This document shows positions 34,679-42,888 of a DNA stretch of 64,000 bases, in pieces. The position numbers and the translations under genes are program-made. Position 1 is the first letter of the stretch; each line of letters starts with the position of its first letter. The DNA comes from Thermostichus sp047462415. GTDB taxonomy: Bacteria > Cyanobacteriota > Cyanobacteriia > Thermostichales > Thermostichaceae. The DNA is taken from NCBI RefSeq assembly GCF_047462415.1, contig NZ_JANSJE010000007.1, forward strand, positions 1-64,000. Direction: 5' to 3'. The notes beneath the pieces are model-generated. The model searched no databases. It was not told the origin of the DNA and saw only the letters and a program-made list of their open reading frames with translations.

Positions 34679-36637
34679 CTATCTCAAGGGCCAGATTACT
34701 CCAAAGCTATCGGCACTTCTCTTGAGCTCGTCAAGATACCTTTTCCTAGGATCCGCCGTTGCCCCAAAAACGGTAACCACTTGGTAATCACCCAAATCGG
34801 CAATCCAAACTGGAGAGGGCAGAGCACCTCCCTGTACACCCCCACACAAGAATTTGTCGTACCGGCCTTCGCCCTGCCGGCCAAGACGATGCAAAGTGGC
34901 CAGGGCATAGGGTTTGTTAAAGTCTTCCTCGCCGCTGCAGACCACAATCTGGCAGTTGGCATCCACCGCTTGCGGCCATTTATCCCTGTCAACTTGGCCA
35001 ACACTTCCTGGGCTATTGGGGTTAATCGCCTGCTTGGTTAGAGTCTCGAGAGCGGCAAAAAAGTTTTCCAGACGCTTTTGGAAAAGCTTCTGAAACTCAG
35101 CCACCGATTTCGGCGGCTTCCAAAAGGCATCTTCTGAGTTGGGAATTAGGGTAGAGCCGCGCCACCAGGGAGCCCCCTCGCGGTTTTGGCGGGAGTAGCA
35201 GGGTCTTCTGGCCCCTTGGCCCACACCTCCCAGATGGAACATCATCCAGGTGAGGTTGGCAAAGAGCTTTTTCGCCGCCTCTTGATCTTCCTGCGAAGCA
35301 TAATTTTGGCACTCGCCCGAAAGACTCAAGACGAGGATCCCTTCTTGTCGTCCGGCAGGTTTATTTCTTCCTTGCTGATTGGGCTCTGGCTCCGGCTGAG
35401 AGACTTTGCCATCTAGGAGATCTACATGGATCCAGCCGTGTTTTTGCTTAGGGGTGATGGCGCCAAAAAGTTGCCCTTCCCACTCCTGCACCTGATCAAC
35501 CGGCAAAACTCCCAGGGCAAGGGTGCGGAACCAATAGCGCAGCATATTCTTAAAAGCCACAGGCCGCACTTCGGCGATGGATCGGTTGTCGTAGCGATTC
35601 TTGTCGGGTCTCCAGTTGACTACCTGGCGCCCGTGAATGAGTTGGCCTTCTAACTCAAAGGGCAGGCGCAAGAATTCTCCTTGGCTCTTGTCCGGCGATT
35701 TCCCTGAGGGGATTAGCCGACCGTAGCCGGTATTCACCTGGGATCCCACCCCTTGCTCCAAACCCCGGAGGAGCCATTGCTTAACTTGATCCAGCATCTC
35801 ATCGGTGCAGCCGCTGCCTTTGCGTAGGCCAATCAAAAAAGTGGCTTGCTTGAGAGAGAAAAATAAGTTGGGGTTGGTCGAGTATTCAAGATTTTTTCCA
35901 TTCCATTTCCAGACGTTATTAGCAATATCTACAGCCAGCCCCCCCGTTTTGGAGTTATCGGGATCCTCCCGCCTTTGGGGGCGAGTGGGTACCGGATAGG
36001 CATCCAAGAAGACAACCTTGCCGGCGCTATCTTTTTCCTCAGCTTGTAGGTGGCCAAACCAAGGAGCTACAGCTTTGTCTGCTTGATCCCAAGATAGGTT
36101 GCGCTCCTGCATCAGCTCCCGAATGGCCTGGGAGCGGGCTACACCGCGCAGGGTGGAGCCAGGAATGTAAGGGATCCCTAAGTGATCGAAAGCGGGGAGC
36201 AACATGCTCTCTGGGCCCTTGGCCCCACCGACTCGAATTCGCCAGGGACAGGTAACCTGAAAGGTGTCGCTGGCAAGGCGTTGGGTGCGCTCGTTCAAAA
36301 CTTTCAAGCGGGCTCCAAGGTTAATCGTTGTTTCCACTTGGTGCGCCAGCTCCGCTTTGGTGCCGTCTTTAGTAGCAGCATCAACCGGCGCTCGCATCCA
36401 GCGCAGATATTCAATAAAACCGGCGGTGGGATCCGGCCTGGGCGTGGGATCCAAGGGGTGACCCAGCCAAGGCGAGGGCGGAGGATTGTTGCCCCCTCCA
36501 CCGCGCGGCTGGTTTCCCCCTCCATTGCCTCCTCTAGGAGAATTGGGGCCTCGATTTTCCTGAGGCGGCCGGCGGCTGGGATCCCCTGGCCTGGGGGGAC
36601 GAGCAAGCGGCTGACGAGTAGGGCGATGACCGGTCAT
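34679..36637 (-). CDS. Cmr6-Cmr1 fusion RAMP protein
   Basis: 652 residues. Residues 1-75 are Pro/Gly/Arg-rich and probably disordered. Residues about 115-310 match Cmr6: IPYIPGSTLRGVARS, VVFLDAYPVP and the Gly-rich loop GVGSQVNTGYGRL. From about 322 on the sequence matches Cmr1: VRPVAFKNMLRYWFRTL, a GQLFGAI segment, and a second RAMP-like half with LTWMMFHLGGVGQGARRP. No separate cmr1 gene exists in the operon, so the fusion probably supplies both the 3'-end cap and target-recognition subunits of the Cmr complex. Confidence 0.88.
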   Translation of the reverse strand: MTGHRPTRQPLARPPRPGDPSRRPPQENRGPNSPRGGNGGGNQPRGGGGNNPPPSPWLGHPLDPTPRPDPTAGFIEYLRWMRAPVDAATKDGTKAELAHQVETTINLGARLKVLNERTQRLASDTFQVTCPWRIRVGGAKGPESMLLPAFDHLGIPYIPGSTLRGVARSQAIRELMQERNLSWDQADKAVAPWFGHLQAEEKDSAGKVVFLDAYPVPTRPQRREDPDNSKTGGLAVDIANNVWKWNGKNLEYSTNPNLFFSLKQATFLIGLRKGSGCTDEMLDQVKQWLLRGLEQGVGSQVNTGYGRLIPSGKSPDKSQGEFLRLPFELEGQLIHGRQVVNWRPDKNRYDNRSIAEVRPVAFKNMLRYWFRTLALGVLPVDQVQEWEGQLFGAITPKQKHGWIHVDLLDGKVSQPEPEPNQQGRNKPAGRQEGILVLSLSGECQNYASQEDQEAAKKLFANLTWMMFHLGGVGQGARRPCYSRQNREGAPWWRGSTLIPNSEDAFWKPPKSVAEFQKLFQKRLENFFAALETLTKQAINPNSPGSVGQVDRDKWPQAVDANCQIVVCSGEEDFNKPYALATLHRLGRQGEGRYDKFLCGGVQGGALPSPVWIADLGDYQVVTVFGATADPRKRYLDELKRSADSFGVIWPLR

Positions 36638-36666
36638 GGGATCTTCTCCAAAAGCGGGAAACAGGG

Positions 36667-37308
36667 TTAGGAATTGCCAAGGGTTTGGCGAGATTCACGC
36701 AACATGGTGCTGGTACCAATTTCTAGGGCGCGTCGAATGAGTTGAGGTACAAGATTGGGGATGTCGAAGTCTGGAAAAAGCCGGCTGCGGCTTGATTCTA
36801 CGTAGTCTTCTCCCTGCAGGATAAAGATCCGCAAACTTCGCTCACCCAAGATCCAAACTTCCGGCACGCCGATGGCTCTATAGGCCTCAATAAAAGTTCG
36901 GGAAGTAACGTCGGACTCGATGGCCAGATCAGGTGGGGGCAACTGATCGACATCGATCCTGCCCTCACAACCTCGCACCAACTCCAGGTGATTGACATAG
37001 AAGCAGGTGTCGGGCTCCACTCCAGCCCTGCCTGACTTTTTAAGGGTTGTTGAGCCAAAGTCTTCCCAATCCCTACCCTGAGAATCGAGAATGGCTGAGA
37101 CAATATACCCGGCAATGCGATGAAGGCGCTCGTGTTTGGATAAGGGAGACATGATCTCAAAAGTGCCATCGTAGTAGGCAATGCGAGTGTGGCGATCTTC
37201 GCCCAGCTCCTCCAGAATGCTCTCGCAGTCTTGCCAGGTAAGAGAATGAATAACCACTCGGCTGCCTTCTTGCAGGGAAATCGATTGTAGGGGGATTGCG
37301 ACGCCCAT
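36667..37308 (-). CDS. Uma2-family (PD-(D/E)XK) nuclease within the cmr operon
   Basis: 213 residues of the Uma2/DUF820 family common in cyanobacteria. The nuclease-like core shows GVEPDTCFYV, PPDLAIESDVTS and VPEVWILGE, consistent with a restriction-endonuclease fold. Its start overlaps the cmr5 stop, so it is translated within the cmr operon rather than merely adjacent. Uma2 function is unproven; a role as an accessory nuclease of the III-B response is inference. The gene also contains a 13-bp exact match to the III-B repeat (36716-36728). Confidence 0.85.
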   Translation of the reverse strand: MGVAIPLQSISLQEGSRVVIHSLTWQDCESILEELGEDRHTRIAYYDGTFEIMSPLSKHERLHRIAGYIVSAILDSQGRDWEDFGSTTLKKSGRAGVEPDTCFYVNHLELVRGCEGRIDVDQLPPPDLAIESDVTSRTFIEAYRAIGVPEVWILGERSLRIFILQGEDYVESSRSRLFPDFDIPNLVPQLIRRALEIGTSTMLRESRQTLGNS

Positions 37309-37700
37309 TACTCCCCTCCTTTAATGTCGTGGTAGATGGCCATGGCCCAAAAGCCAAACTCCTGAGCCAAAGCCAGCCCTAACCCTGTTAAACCTAGATA
37401 CTCTTCGACTCCCAGTCCCATAAGACGATCCAGACCATTGGAGTTAGCAATTCCCTTCTGACCAGAAATCTCTTCCAGGCAATTAAAGAACTCCTTGACC
37501 ACTTGCTTTTTGCCGTCTTGGCCGAGGGCATCTTCTTCTGCCTTAAGGCGCAGCAGGCCCCAGGTGGAAAGGTAGGTGTAGAGTTCCACAGCCTGGTTTT
37601 TCTGCTCCTTAAGCTTTTCTTGGTCTCTGGTTTGAGCCCTTAACTGGCGAAGGGATTCGTAAACAGGCTTGGCCAACGTGCGGGGATCAAAAGTTTCCAT
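37308..37700 (-). CDS. cmr5: Type III-B small subunit Cmr5
   Basis: 130 residues, mostly helical, matching Cmr5 in size and in the conserved helix NQAVELYTYLSTWGLLRLKA plus GLGLALAQEFGFWAMAIYHD. Cmr5 lines the backbone of the Cmr complex and contacts target RNA. It is followed 13 bp... upstream by cmr4 and overlaps the Uma2 gene at its stop. Confidence 0.88.
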   Translation of the reverse strand: METFDPRTLAKPVYESLRQLRAQTRDQEKLKEQKNQAVELYTYLSTWGLLRLKAEEDALGQDGKKQVVKEFFNCLEEISGQKGIANSNGLDRLMGLGVEEYLGLTGLGLALAQEFGFWAMAIYHDIKGGE

Positions 37701-37713
37701 AAAACCTCCTCAA

Positions 37714-38484
37714 CTAGTTCCAAGACAACTCGACAAAGCCCCGACCTAGGCTCTCCTGACCGCCAATTTGCAGAAGCTGGTTATCCTGCAGAAGCTTCCG
37801 GAATTGCTCTACTGCTTTTTGGGAACTGCCATTGGCTTGGGCTGTTACCCCCCAGGTAAAGTACATCAAGCTATCGGGGGGAATGGCCTCTTCGTAGCGA
37901 AAGCCGCCTTCTACAACTTTGTGCTCGCTGAGCTTAACTTTTACCTGCCGCCACAGGCTCATTTGAATAAGGGTGGCACAGTGCTGATCCGGCAAGACGA
38001 TGACGCGGGTGATGCTGGAAGACTTGACAAAGTCTTGCCAGTTGGCCCACTTTTTCAGGCCATTTTTCAGGATGGCATCCTTGAGGTAGATGGCCCGGTT
38101 TGTCTCTAAGTTGGTGCTATAGGGATCCGGCACCTGCAACTGCTGGCCACTTAGCCGCAGCCAGCGCTTGAGCAAGAGGGGGCAGCTCATCCAGACTACC
38201 CCGTGGCTGAGGGAAGCCACCGGCACCCACAACAGGGATCCATCCCCAATCCAAATGGAGCCTTGGGTAAGCTGATCCCCCTCCCCAATTTCGTTGCCAA
38301 AGAGCTCAAACTTTAACTCTTTCTCAGCCATACTGGCCCGCAATTTGCCGCGGATGGTGCTGGAAGGAATGTAGGGCAAGTTGGTGTGGGCTTCGCGGGC
38401 AATGCCCAAGAGGTTGCCTTCTTGGGTGGTGCCGCCGGTGTGCAGGGGGGTTAACAGGGTGAGATAGACCAGGTGAAAAGTCAT
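37714..38484 (-). CDS. cmr4: Type III-B backbone RAMP protein Cmr4 (catalytic Asp apparently missing)
   Basis: Backbone subunit that normally slices bound target RNA every 6 nt. Start at MTFHLVYLTLLTPLHTGG (38484), with aaggagtg upstream; a frame from 38529 overlaps cmr3. The 257-residue product shows the Cmr4 pattern TPLHTGG...REAHTNLPYIPSSTIRG and the C-terminal GGQESLGRGFVEL. In typical Cmr4 the catalytic Asp lies five residues before the conserved Arg-Glu; here that position is Leu25 (NLLGIARE), with no Asp nearby. Slicing may be impaired. Confidence 0.9.
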   Translation of the reverse strand: MTFHLVYLTLLTPLHTGGTTQEGNLLGIAREAHTNLPYIPSSTIRGKLRASMAEKELKFELFGNEIGEGDQLTQGSIWIGDGSLLWVPVASLSHGVVWMSCPLLLKRWLRLSGQQLQVPDPYSTNLETNRAIYLKDAILKNGLKKWANWQDFVKSSSITRVIVLPDQHCATLIQMSLWRQVKVKLSEHKVVEGGFRYEEAIPPDSLMYFTWGVTAQANGSSQKAVEQFRKLLQDNQLLQIGGQESLGRGFVELSWN

Positions 38485-38528
38485 CGAAAAAACACTCCTT
38501 ATCGACAAAGAACAGGGCTGCAAAAGCA

Positions 38529-39653
38529 TCAGTTAACCCAAGGCAGCCAGAGCAACTCGCTGTAGCCCAACAGCCGCCAGCGGTGGAAGACGTTGAGCCG
38601 GCCATCTTCCAGCTCCGGCTCGTCCTGCCCAAGGGGAGCCGGCTGCTCCAGGTAGTAGACGCTGCCGGGCGGAGCGGCAAACACTTGCGGAGCCGGTAAG
38701 CTGGTCTTGCGCGGCTCTGTTAGGGAATCCACCTGCAGGCGGCCGCTGATGGGAACCGGCTTGCCGGTGGCCACGCTTACCAGAGGGCCGGTGAGGGAGT
38801 GGGCAGGGTGGGGGGTGGCCAAGCGCCATTCCCAGGGCCAGGCGCGGCAGAGGGAGCGCCCATCCACCTTCTTGATGAACACTCCAGGCGTGACGAGGTA
38901 GGAGAGGGCCCGCCGGGTTTGCCGGAAGGTCTCTTGGGAGAGCTCCTGCAGCGCTTGCCACTGCTTGCCCAGCTTTGGGCAAGGGCCCAGGAGAGCGCCG
39001 TGGCCTTCTCCCCCCAGCCGCACCACCTCTTCTTGCTCCAGGGGCAAGGGATCCCAGGTTTCGCGCTCGGGATCCCAGCACTCGATGGAGAAAGCCAGGC
39101 TCCAGCCGGGCTGCAGGCGGATGCAGGTTTCCACAAAGTAGCCATCGGCTTCTCGCACCTGACGTTTGCCTGCCTGCAGGGTGTTGTGGGGCCGCACCTC
39201 TGCCACCCAGGGGGGCGGAACGGCTTGAGCCAGATCCCAGCCCTTGCCCTGCAGCGCTTTTTGCACCGCCTGAAAGGGCAGGTAGCCGGCGGCCTTTTGC
39301 TTGGGGCTTGGCCGTTCCTCCTCCGGAGCTGCTGCTACCAAAGGGGCCGGCCGAGTGGGATCCCAACGGTAGCCGCTGTAGGAATGCTCCTCTTCCAGCC
39401 AGGGGATGGGCACCAGCGGGGATCCCTGGTCAAGGTGCAGGGGGCTGGGGAAGTAAAGCTGCTCATCCCAGCAGAGGAAGGGGCCGCGCAGGCGCAGGGT
39501 TGTCGGCTGGCCCAGGTGGGCCAGGATGGCTCCGGCCAGGGTGTGGCCGCTGGGCGGAAAGCCGCTGGTGGCCCAGGCCCGCTCCCCCGGCGCAAAGGGC
39601 CTGGCATCGCGAAACATCCACACATCCAAAGGCGATAGCGTGAACCAACTCAT
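38529..39653 (-). CDS. cmr3: Type III-B RAMP protein Cmr3
   Basis: 374 residues. The family start is clear (SWFTLSPLDVWMFRDARPF, then GFPPSGHTLAGAI). Cmr3 holds the 5' handle of crRNA beside Cas10. It overlaps the cas10 stop by 4 bp and lies next to cmr4. GC-rich with dense GGATCC sites, like the surrounding chromosome. Confidence 0.92.
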   Translation of the reverse strand: MSWFTLSPLDVWMFRDARPFAPGERAWATSGFPPSGHTLAGAILAHLGQPTTLRLRGPFLCWDEQLYFPSPLHLDQGSPLVPIPWLEEEHSYSGYRWDPTRPAPLVAAAPEEERPSPKQKAAGYLPFQAVQKALQGKGWDLAQAVPPPWVAEVRPHNTLQAGKRQVREADGYFVETCIRLQPGWSLAFSIECWDPERETWDPLPLEQEEVVRLGGEGHGALLGPCPKLGKQWQALQELSQETFRQTRRALSYLVTPGVFIKKVDGRSLCRAWPWEWRLATPHPAHSLTGPLVSVATGKPVPISGRLQVDSLTEPRKTSLPAPQVFAAPPGSVYYLEQPAPLGQDEPELEDGRLNVFHRWRLLGYSELLWLPWVN

Positions 39654-42640
39654 CGACCGTTCCTCCCCAATTTCACGGTGCGGTTGCGCAGCACAAAGGC
39701 CGCTAGCTTAAACCAGTTTTTGATGGCCAGATCCCAGGCTGCCGGCTGGGCGGGCAGGCTGTGCTGCCAAAAGTGCTGGATAAACTCGATTAGCTTGGCC
39801 TGGAAGCGATCCCTCTGCTCGCTTTCGCCGCCAAAGAGATCCCGGCGGCTACAGAACAAGCGGGCCCAATCGGGCACAGCTTCCACGCTGGGGGCGGGGT
39901 GCTGCTCCCAGAGCTGGGCGGCCTGCTCAAACAGCGAGCTTTGATCCTGCTGTTGGCCCAACAACTTCCAGTCAAAATCCAGCAGGTCTTTCCACTTGTC
40001 GAAGGTGTCGAACTTGCTGGTGCCCACCAGTTGGTTGCCGTTGGCAAACAGTACCCGCACCTGGACGCTGTCCTTGGGGCTGCCATGGGCATAGGCCTGC
40101 CCTTTGGCGTCTTTTTCCGCCTCCCAGAGATTTTCCAGGGCAATGGCCAAGGGCACCGAGTGGTGGGCAATCACCACGCCAAAGCTAATACTGGCCAGGG
40201 ATCCCAGGGTAAAAAGAGGGCGGCGGCTGAGGCCAGGCGGCAACTGCGCCTTTTGCCACTGCCAGTAGTCCCCTTCGTTGGCGAACTCCCGCCAGTCGTC
40301 TTCGCCGCCGCGGAAACACTGGCGGATGTCCCAGAGCCAGCCATCCCACTCCCAGAGGTTGGTGTAGGCCAAAACGTCGTCTCCCCCGGCGTAGATGAGC
40401 CTGCCGGCGTAGCGCTGCTCGGTGAGGTAGGGCACCAACTGGCCGGAAAAATCCAACAGGGCGCGGCTGAGGGCACTGTGGGTGGCCGGGCCCATGCGCT
40501 TGCGGCTGTTTTTGACAAATTCGCCGAAGGCGTCCTTGACCTGGTCGAGCTCCTCGGAGTTGATGACCTGGCCAATGGTGTCCTTCTGTTTATCGGCTAG
40601 GCGCTGCAGCGGCTGGGGCAGGTAGTCGTAGTAGGGTCGCATCTTCTCCCCCCTCAGCCACTGGCCCATGTCGTCGCCGTCGCCGGCGGCCAGCACGTAC
40701 CAACTGGCGGGGTTGATGCTGGGGTAGTAGCGGCTGAGGGTGGCTTCTATCTCCTGGCGGCAGCGCTTCTGGGTTGCTGCGTCTGCTTCCAGGTCTTCCA
40801 CCAGCCAGCCGGCGTTGAGCAGCCGCGGGTGGTAGCGTAGGTTCTGCTGGTCGGCCCACGGGATCCCCCACTTGCCGCGCATCTCCCGCACCACTTCCCG
40901 AATGCCGGGGTGGATGGCCTCAACGGCCCGGCAGGCTTGCTCCAAGTGCTCCTGCTCCCGTCGCCCGTGGGTTTTCAGGTAGCCGGCCACACCGGCGGTG
41001 AGATCGGGGTAGGAAGCGGCAATCTTGTCTTCATCGAGGTTGGGAAAGAGCTCCGGCAACACCTTGTCCAGGGCCCGCTTGACCGTTTCGGTGGCGTTGA
41101 GCTGCTCGCGGCCATCGAAAAGCCCCGCCTGCCGCTGCCAAAGCCGCCGGCTCTCCCCTTCGCCAATCCAGCGATCCCTGGGGGAAGGGTGAACCACCGG
41201 CCCCAGGCCGGAGACGGTGCTGCGCGGTCCAAAGGCCACCGGCAGTTGCCAATCGCGGGCCTGTTTGCAGGCAGCCTGCAGCCGGCGCGTCGCCTCCACC
41301 GCCGCTGCCCACCAGGAGCCGACGTTCAGCCCCGGCTTGTACTGGCGGCGCTGCTGCTTTTGGGGATCCCCGAAGCTGATCCGCAGGAACTTCAGCTCCG
41401 CGTCGGCAAAAAGCTGCCGCTCTCCTGTTAGGTGGTAGGTGCGGTTTTGGGCGCTGACCCAGGGATCCCGTTCGACCGGCTCCTGGGACTTGAGGATGGC
41501 GGTGTCTTTGAGCCTTTGCTGGGGGGATCCCAGGGGTGCTGCTGCCCAGTAGAGCTGCCACTGGTGCTCCAACCATCCCTCCCAGGTGGGATCCTCCGGG
41601 CGCAACTGCACCAGCCAGCGGCGCTCCAGTTGCAGGTGCTCCAGCGCTCTTTCGGCCAGGTGGCGCCATTCTTCTTTGAGGGTCTGCTGGGCCAACTGCA
41701 TGGCCGCCTCCACCCGCTCTTCCGGCAACAGCAAGAGGATCACGTTGGGGAAGCCGGCGGTGAGCAGGGCGTGGGCAGAAGGTTGAGGGATCCACTCGGC
41801 AAATTTGGGGTACTTCTCCAGCAGCCAGGCATCGATCAACGGCTGGCCGTAGAGACTGGGGTAGAGCAGGCAGTCGGGGCCGTATTTCTCCGCTAGGCGC
41901 CAGCAAAGCCGTGCCGAGAGGTAGTGCAACAGCCAGGATCCGGCCCAGAAATCCCGCATCTTGCGGCTGGCTTTAATCAGCTCCTGGATGGGGTTGAAGG
42001 TGAAGCTGGCCAAAAAGGGCCGCGTGAACTTGGGCTCGTCGTAGCCGGCCAAACAGCCCGCCAGGGCCGCCACGACACTGGTGTGGCTCCACAGGGATCC
42101 ATCCGGCAGCCGCGTTTCCGCCGGCAAAAGCAGGAGGTTCTCATCGCCCAACTTGCGAACCAACGCCTGGGGAAAACAGCGCCAGAACCACCAGAACACC
42201 TTCTGGATATCCTCCTCTTCTTGCCGGATCCAATCGGGAATCACCTTTTTCTCTAGCTGCATCAGGTGCTCGGCGCGGGAGCCGGCTTGCTGCAGGGCCC
42301 GGTGTTCCTCTTCGGGCAGTTGCCAAAAGCGCTTGCGCCCCGAAAGCAGATGGCTCATCTCTAGGCCCGGCCCCAGGCTGTGGCCGCGATCGGCTACCTG
42401 GTAGTCGATGGCAACCGGCAGGTGGCCAATGGCAGCCCGATCGCTGGCGGCGGCAACCAGATCCGCATCGCCAACGCTTGCTAGGAGGGATCCCTCTGCC
42501 TTGGGCGAGATCCACCCTTGCATCGCCGCTAAGTTTGGCCACAGCCCTTCCTTAGCGCGGCCAGAGGCGTTGTGGAGGGCCTTGAGGGCAGGATCATGCA
42601 GCAAACCCCAGAGCTTCGCTTGCCAGTAGTGATGAGACAT
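39650..42640 (-). CDS. cas10: Cas10/Cmr2 large subunit with intact GGDD cyclase motif
   Basis: 996 residues. An N-terminal HD-like region starts LWGLLHDPALKAL. The first palm domain contains VLAAGDGDDMGQWL (about residue 650). The second palm has YAGGDDVLAYTNLW (about 752), the intact GGDD used to make cyclic oligoadenylates when target RNA is bound. A Csx1 effector is encoded just upstream, so the signalling pair is complete. It is the first core gene; the 248 bp before it may hold its own promoter. Confidence 0.95.
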   Translation of the reverse strand: MSHHYWQAKLWGLLHDPALKALHNASGRAKEGLWPNLAAMQGWISPKAEGSLLASVGDADLVAAASDRAAIGHLPVAIDYQVADRGHSLGPGLEMSHLLSGRKRFWQLPEEEHRALQQAGSRAEHLMQLEKKVIPDWIRQEEEDIQKVFWWFWRCFPQALVRKLGDENLLLLPAETRLPDGSLWSHTSVVAALAGCLAGYDEPKFTRPFLASFTFNPIQELIKASRKMRDFWAGSWLLHYLSARLCWRLAEKYGPDCLLYPSLYGQPLIDAWLLEKYPKFAEWIPQPSAHALLTAGFPNVILLLLPEERVEAAMQLAQQTLKEEWRHLAERALEHLQLERRWLVQLRPEDPTWEGWLEHQWQLYWAAAPLGSPQQRLKDTAILKSQEPVERDPWVSAQNRTYHLTGERQLFADAELKFLRISFGDPQKQQRRQYKPGLNVGSWWAAAVEATRRLQAACKQARDWQLPVAFGPRSTVSGLGPVVHPSPRDRWIGEGESRRLWQRQAGLFDGREQLNATETVKRALDKVLPELFPNLDEDKIAASYPDLTAGVAGYLKTHGRREQEHLEQACRAVEAIHPGIREVVREMRGKWGIPWADQQNLRYHPRLLNAGWLVEDLEADAATQKRCRQEIEATLSRYYPSINPASWYVLAAGDGDDMGQWLRGEKMRPYYDYLPQPLQRLADKQKDTIGQVINSEELDQVKDAFGEFVKNSRKRMGPATHSALSRALLDFSGQLVPYLTEQRYAGRLIYAGGDDVLAYTNLWEWDGWLWDIRQCFRGGEDDWREFANEGDYWQWQKAQLPPGLSRRPLFTLGSLASISFGVVIAHHSVPLAIALENLWEAEKDAKGQAYAHGSPKDSVQVRVLFANGNQLVGTSKFDTFDKWKDLLDFDWKLLGQQQDQSSLFEQAAQLWEQHPAPSVEAVPDWARLFCSRRDLFGGESEQRDRFQAKLIEFIQHFWQHSLPAQPAAWDLAIKNWFKLAAFVLRNRTVKLGRNGR

Positions 42641-42888
42641 GGTGTTTTCGCAGGAGAAATGGGAGAGTTAAGAACTGAACGCGCAAGAGACAAAAAAGTA
42701 AACAAAACCCCAGCAGCCACCCGATACCTGGCTGCAGAAGCTACAAAACAAAATCCACCGATCCCGACCAGCCCTCAGGTTTCTTTAGTATTTCTCCAGC
42801 TCAGTAGGACTTGTACAAGCTAAGCCCCTGCCAACTGTTTGACCGAGCTTGAAAACTCAGAACCTGAGGGTGGGCCGATGTCTATAGC
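42641..42888. other. Gap between csx1 and cas10
   Basis: 248 bp without a supported gene. It separates csx1 from the cas10-cmr3-cmr4 block, so cas10 may have its own promoter on the minus strand, but no clean -35/-10 pair with normal spacing is seen. Confidence 0.4.
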
